A DNA stretch of 64,000 bases from Mycobacterium sp. ELW1 (GTDB taxonomy: Bacteria > Actinomycetota > Actinomycetes > Mycobacteriales > Mycobacteriaceae): positions 4,340,001-4,404,000 of the forward strand of contig NZ_CP032155.1 of assembly GCF_008329905.1 (NCBI RefSeq), written 5' to 3'. The notes beneath the pieces were generated by a model. The model was not told the DNA's origin. It saw only the letters and a program-made list of their open reading frames with translations, and ran no database searches. The position numbers and the translations under genes are program-made. Positions 61,265-64,000 of this stretch are shown piece after piece (position 1 is the stretch's first letter; each line of letters opens with the position of its first letter).

Positions 61265-62369
61265 CTCGCCGGTTGCGCCACCGGATCCCCGCTTCCAGGA
61301 ACCCGTCGATGTCCCCATCCAGTACCGCTCCGGGATTGCCGACCTCGTACTCGGTGCGCAGATCCTTGACCATTTGGTAGGGGTGCAGAACGTAAGAGCG
61401 CATCTGGTTGCCCCAGGAACTCCCGCCGTCGCCCTTGAGGGCGTCCATCTCGGCGCGTTCTTCGTGACGCTTGCGCTCCAGGAGTTTGGCCTGCAGCACG
61501 CGCATCGCCGACACCTTGTTCTGCAGCTGGGACTTCTCGTTCTGGCAGGTGACGACGATGCCGGTCGGGATGTGGGTCAGCCGGACCGCCGAGTCGGTGG
61601 TGTTGACCGACTGGCCGCCGGGCCCGCTGGAGCGGTAGACGTCGACCCGCACGTCCTGCTCGGGAATGTCGATGTGGTCGGTGGTCTCGGTCACCGGTAG
61701 CACCTCGACGTCGGCGAACGACGTCTGGCGCCTGTTCTGGTTGTCGAACGGGCTGATCCGCACCAGTCGGTGGGTGCCCTGCTCGACCGAGAGTGTTCCG
61801 TAGGCGTACGGCGCGTGCACCGCGAACGTCGCGCTCTTGATGCCGGCCTCTTCGGCGTAGGAGGTGTCGAAGACCTCGACGCCGTAATCGTGCTGCTCGG
61901 CCCAGCGGATGTACATCCGCATCAACATCTCGGCCCAGTCGGCGGCGTCCACACCACCGGCGCCGGACCGGATGGTCACCAGCGCCTCGCGTTCGTCGTA
62001 CTCGCCGGACAGCAGGGTCCGGACCTCCAGCTGTTCGATGTCGGCTTGCAACGACGCAAGTTCGGCATCGGCTTCGGCCAGCGCATCGGCGGCGCCCGCG
62101 CCCTCTTCTTCGGCGGCCATCTCGTAGAGCACCGGCAGATCGTCGAGACGGCTACGCAAGCCTTCGACGCGCCGCAGTTCGCCCTGGGCGTGGGAGAGGT
62201 CGCTGGTGACCCGCTGAGCGTGGCTCTGGTCGTTCCACAGATTCGGGTCGGCCGCTTCGTGTTCGAGCTTCTCGATCTTGGCGCGCAGACCGTCGACATC
62301 GAGCACTCGCTCCACTGTGGTGAGGGTGGTGTCGAGTGCGGCGATATCTGACTGACGATCGAGGTCCAC
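61251..62369 (-). CDS. prfB: Peptide chain release factor 2
   Basis: A 372-residue RF2 that terminates translation at UGA and UAA. The stop-codon tripeptide SPF is in [19 protein letters not shown] and the peptidyl-hydrolase GGQ motif in [22 protein letters not shown]. The gene is a single continuous frame without the in-frame UGA and frameshift site known from E. coli prfB. Divergent from fprA. Confidence 0.96.
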   Translation of the reverse strand: MDLDRQSDIAALDTTLTTVERVLDVDGLRAKIEKLEHEAADPNLWNDQSHAQRVTSDLSHAQGELRRVEGLRSRLDDLPVLYEMAAEEEGAGAADALAEADAELASLQADIEQLEVRTLLSGEYDEREALVTIRSGAGGVDAADWAEMLMRMYIRWAEQHDYGVEVFDTSYAEEAGIKSATFAVHAPYAYGTLSVEQGTHRLVRISPFDNQNRRQTSFADVEVLPVTETTDHIDIPEQDVRVDVYRSSGPGGQSVNTTDSAVRLTHIPTGIVVTCQNEKSQLQNKVSAMRVLQAKLLERKRHEERAEMDALKGDGGSSWGNQMRSYVLHPYQMVKDLRTEYEVGNPGAVLDGDIDGFLEAGIRWRNRRDDED

Positions 62370-62564
62370 GGGTCCTCAGGGTACCGGCGTCGCGACACGT
62401 TGTGATCCACGGCAGCTGCTGAGACTTCTGGGGTTGTTGAGCAGCTTGCGCGTCTAACATCACTTTCGTAACCAGGATGTGGCGCCGCACAGCCCATAAC
62501 GGCGCTTCTCGACTGCGACGCGACAGCCCCTGCGCGCAGCCGGGTCCGGACAGAAAGCGCGAGG

Positions 62565-63938
62565 ATGCGTCCTTACTATGTCGCGATCGTTGGTGCAGGC
62601 CCCTCCGGATACTTCGCGGCGGCGTCGCTGCTGAAGTTCGGCGACAGTTCCGTCGCCGCCGGCGGTCCGGATGTCCGCGTCGACGTGCTCGAGATGCTCC
62701 CGACCCCGTTCGGTCTGGTGCGCTCCGGAGTGGCACCCGACCATCCGAAGATCAAGACCATCAGCGCCCAGTTCGAGAAGACCTCGCTTGACGAGCGGTT
62801 CCGGTTCTTCGGCAACATCCGCATCGGCGAGCATGTGCAAGCCGAGGAGCTCGCCCAGAAGTACGACGCCGTGGTGTACGCGATCGGGGCGCAGTCGGAC
62901 CGTCCGCTCGGCATCCCCGGCGAAGAGCTGTCGGGCAGCGTCGCCGCCGTCGACTTCGTCGGTTGGTACAACGCGCACCCGCACTTCGCGGAGATGACGC
63001 CTGACCTCTCGACCGGGCGCGCCGTCGTGGTCGGCAACGGCAATGTGGCACTCGACGTCGCGCGCATCCTGGTCAGCGATCCCCGCGAGCTCGCGAAGTC
63101 CGACATCGCCGACCATGCGCTCGACCTACTGCACTCCCAAGGGGTCGAGGAGGTCGTGGTGATCGGCCGCCGCGGCCCCCTGCAGGCCACGTTCACCACG
63201 ATGGAGCTGCGCGAGTTGGGCGACCTGGAGGCCATGGCCGACGTCGACGTCATCGTCGACCCCGCCGACTTCGAATCCATCACCGACGAGCAGCTCGAGG
63301 CGGCGGGTAAGAGCGCGAAGCTGAACATCAAGGTGCTGCGCGGGTATGCCGAGACCCCACCGCGAGGAGCCAGGCGCCGCATCGTGTTCCGCTTCCAGAC
63401 CTCGCCCATCGAGATCAAGGGCGACGGCCGGGTGGAATCGGTGGTGCTGGGCCGCAACGAACTCGTCGACGAGGGCGGCCGCATCGTCGCCAAGGACACC
63501 GGTGCGCGCGAGGAACTGCCCGCACAGCTCGTGGTGCGTGCGGTCGGTTACCGCGGCATCCCGACACCGGGCCTGCCGTTCGACGACCGCTCGGGCACCA
63601 TCCCGCACACCGACGGCCGCGTCGAGGGCAGCGCGAACGAGTACGTCGTCGGCTGGATCAAGCGCGGCCCGTCGGGCGTCATCGGCAGCAACAAGAAAGA
63701 CTCGGCGGACACCGTCGCGACGCTGGTCGCCGACCTCGACGGCCGCGAGCTCGGCGACTTCGCCGACGACCACGGCGAGACGCTCGTGAGGTGGATGCTG
63801 TCCCGCCAGCCCAGGCTGGTCACCGACGACCACTGGAAGGTGATCGACGCCCACGAGCGCGGCGCCGGCGAGCCGCACGGGCGACCGAGGGTGAAGCTCA
63901 CCAGCGTGGCCGACCTCCTGCGGATCGGGCACGGCTGA
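62565..63938 (+). CDS. fprA: NADPH-ferredoxin reductase FprA
   Basis: A 457-residue FAD enzyme of the adrenodoxin-reductase type. The FAD fold opens VAIVGAGPSGYFAAASLLKFG; LPTPFGLVRSGVAPDHPKIK is the conserved flavin-binding block; the NADP fold reads AVVVGNGNVALDVARIL with VVVIGRRGPLQATFTTMELREL. The end has GWIKRGPSGVIGSNKKDSADTV. It passes electrons from NADPH to ferredoxin, for example for P450 enzymes and iron metabolism. Order prfB-fprA is conserved in mycobacteria. Confidence 0.96.
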   Translation: MRPYYVAIVGAGPSGYFAAASLLKFGDSSVAAGGPDVRVDVLEMLPTPFGLVRSGVAPDHPKIKTISAQFEKTSLDERFRFFGNIRIGEHVQAEELAQKYDAVVYAIGAQSDRPLGIPGEELSGSVAAVDFVGWYNAHPHFAEMTPDLSTGRAVVVGNGNVALDVARILVSDPRELAKSDIADHALDLLHSQGVEEVVVIGRRGPLQATFTTMELRELGDLEAMADVDVIVDPADFESITDEQLEAAGKSAKLNIKVLRGYAETPPRGARRRIVFRFQTSPIEIKGDGRVESVVLGRNELVDEGGRIVAKDTGAREELPAQLVVRAVGYRGIPTPGLPFDDRSGTIPHTDGRVEGSANEYVVGWIKRGPSGVIGSNKKDSADTVATLVADLDGRELGDFADDHGETLVRWMLSRQPRLVTDDHWKVIDAHERGAGEPHGRPRVKLTSVADLLRIGHG

Positions 63939-64000
63939 CGACGATCAAGCGAGGCACGAGCGTTGAGAAGTCAGCCAATTCAGCACGGCTAGCGATCACA

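Noticed and set aside
61251..62369. Programmed frameshift in prfB
   Set aside because: The gene is one open frame without an in-frame UGA after the first codons.

Overview
This is a high-GC actinobacterial chromosome segment, almost certainly from a fast-growing type Mycobacterium (Mycolicibacterium). The evidence is a complete yrbEAB-mceABCDEF transport operon, F420-dependent luciferase-like oxidoreductases, a cutinase, DUF732 and DUF2510 proteins, and at the right end the order ssrA - smpB - ftsX - ftsE - proline-rich membrane protein - MscS - prfB - fprA, which matches the M. tuberculosis Rv3100c-Rv3106 neighbourhood. No database search was run; all family calls are from reading motifs and recalling families.

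Layout. (1) 191-3437: an overlapping signalling triad (response regulator with PP2C phosphatase, CHASE3 histidine kinase, stand-alone response regulator). (2) 3751-13933: an eight-gene Mce importer operon whose tail carries two small secreted proteins (DUF732 and CAP/SCP) in place of the usual Mce-associated membrane proteins. (3) 13977-35724: a catabolic island with enoyl-CoA hydratase, TetR regulator, AveC-like membrane protein, two LLM oxidoreductases, two acyl-CoA dehydrogenases, two SnoaL-like proteins, an acyl-CoA ligase, a frameshifted aldehyde dehydrogenase, a flavin reductase beside a solitary LLM-tail protein, two tandem GAF-LuxR regulators, a nitronate monooxygenase-like enzyme, a two-subunit biotin-dependent acyl-CoA carboxylase, a TIGR03084 protein and an AtuA-family (acyclic terpene utilisation) protein. 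Together with the importer this looks like an uptake-and-degradation system for a branched or isoprenoid lipid. Two of its promoters share a 20-bp pseudo-palindrome lying on the -10 region.

(4) 35726-45219: mixed genes (secreted esterase, lipoprotein, DUF4185, GAF-ANTAR, B12-binding radical SAM, small membrane protein, a complete IS481-family insertion with its target duplication, an SDR with an in-frame repeat insertion, a cutinase). (5) 45338-48671: TetR, a degenerate ABC ATPase and a frameshifted YhgE/Pip membrane protein. (6) 48747-53213: a frameshifted GAF-GGDEF-EAL gene, two DUF2510 paralogues (the second frameshifted by a 5-bp tandem duplication), and an internally deleted phage integrase just downstream of ssrA, the scar of an element that used the tmRNA gene as its attachment site. 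(7) 53278-63938: tmRNA, a TetR/DUF1214/sulfotransferase operon, an EamA transporter and the conserved smpB-to-fprA block.

Five disrupted genes lie in the window (21453, 46726, 48747, 52004, 52914). Three of them need only one missing base, so sequencing error has to be excluded; the 5-bp duplication and the integrase deletion look like real mutations.
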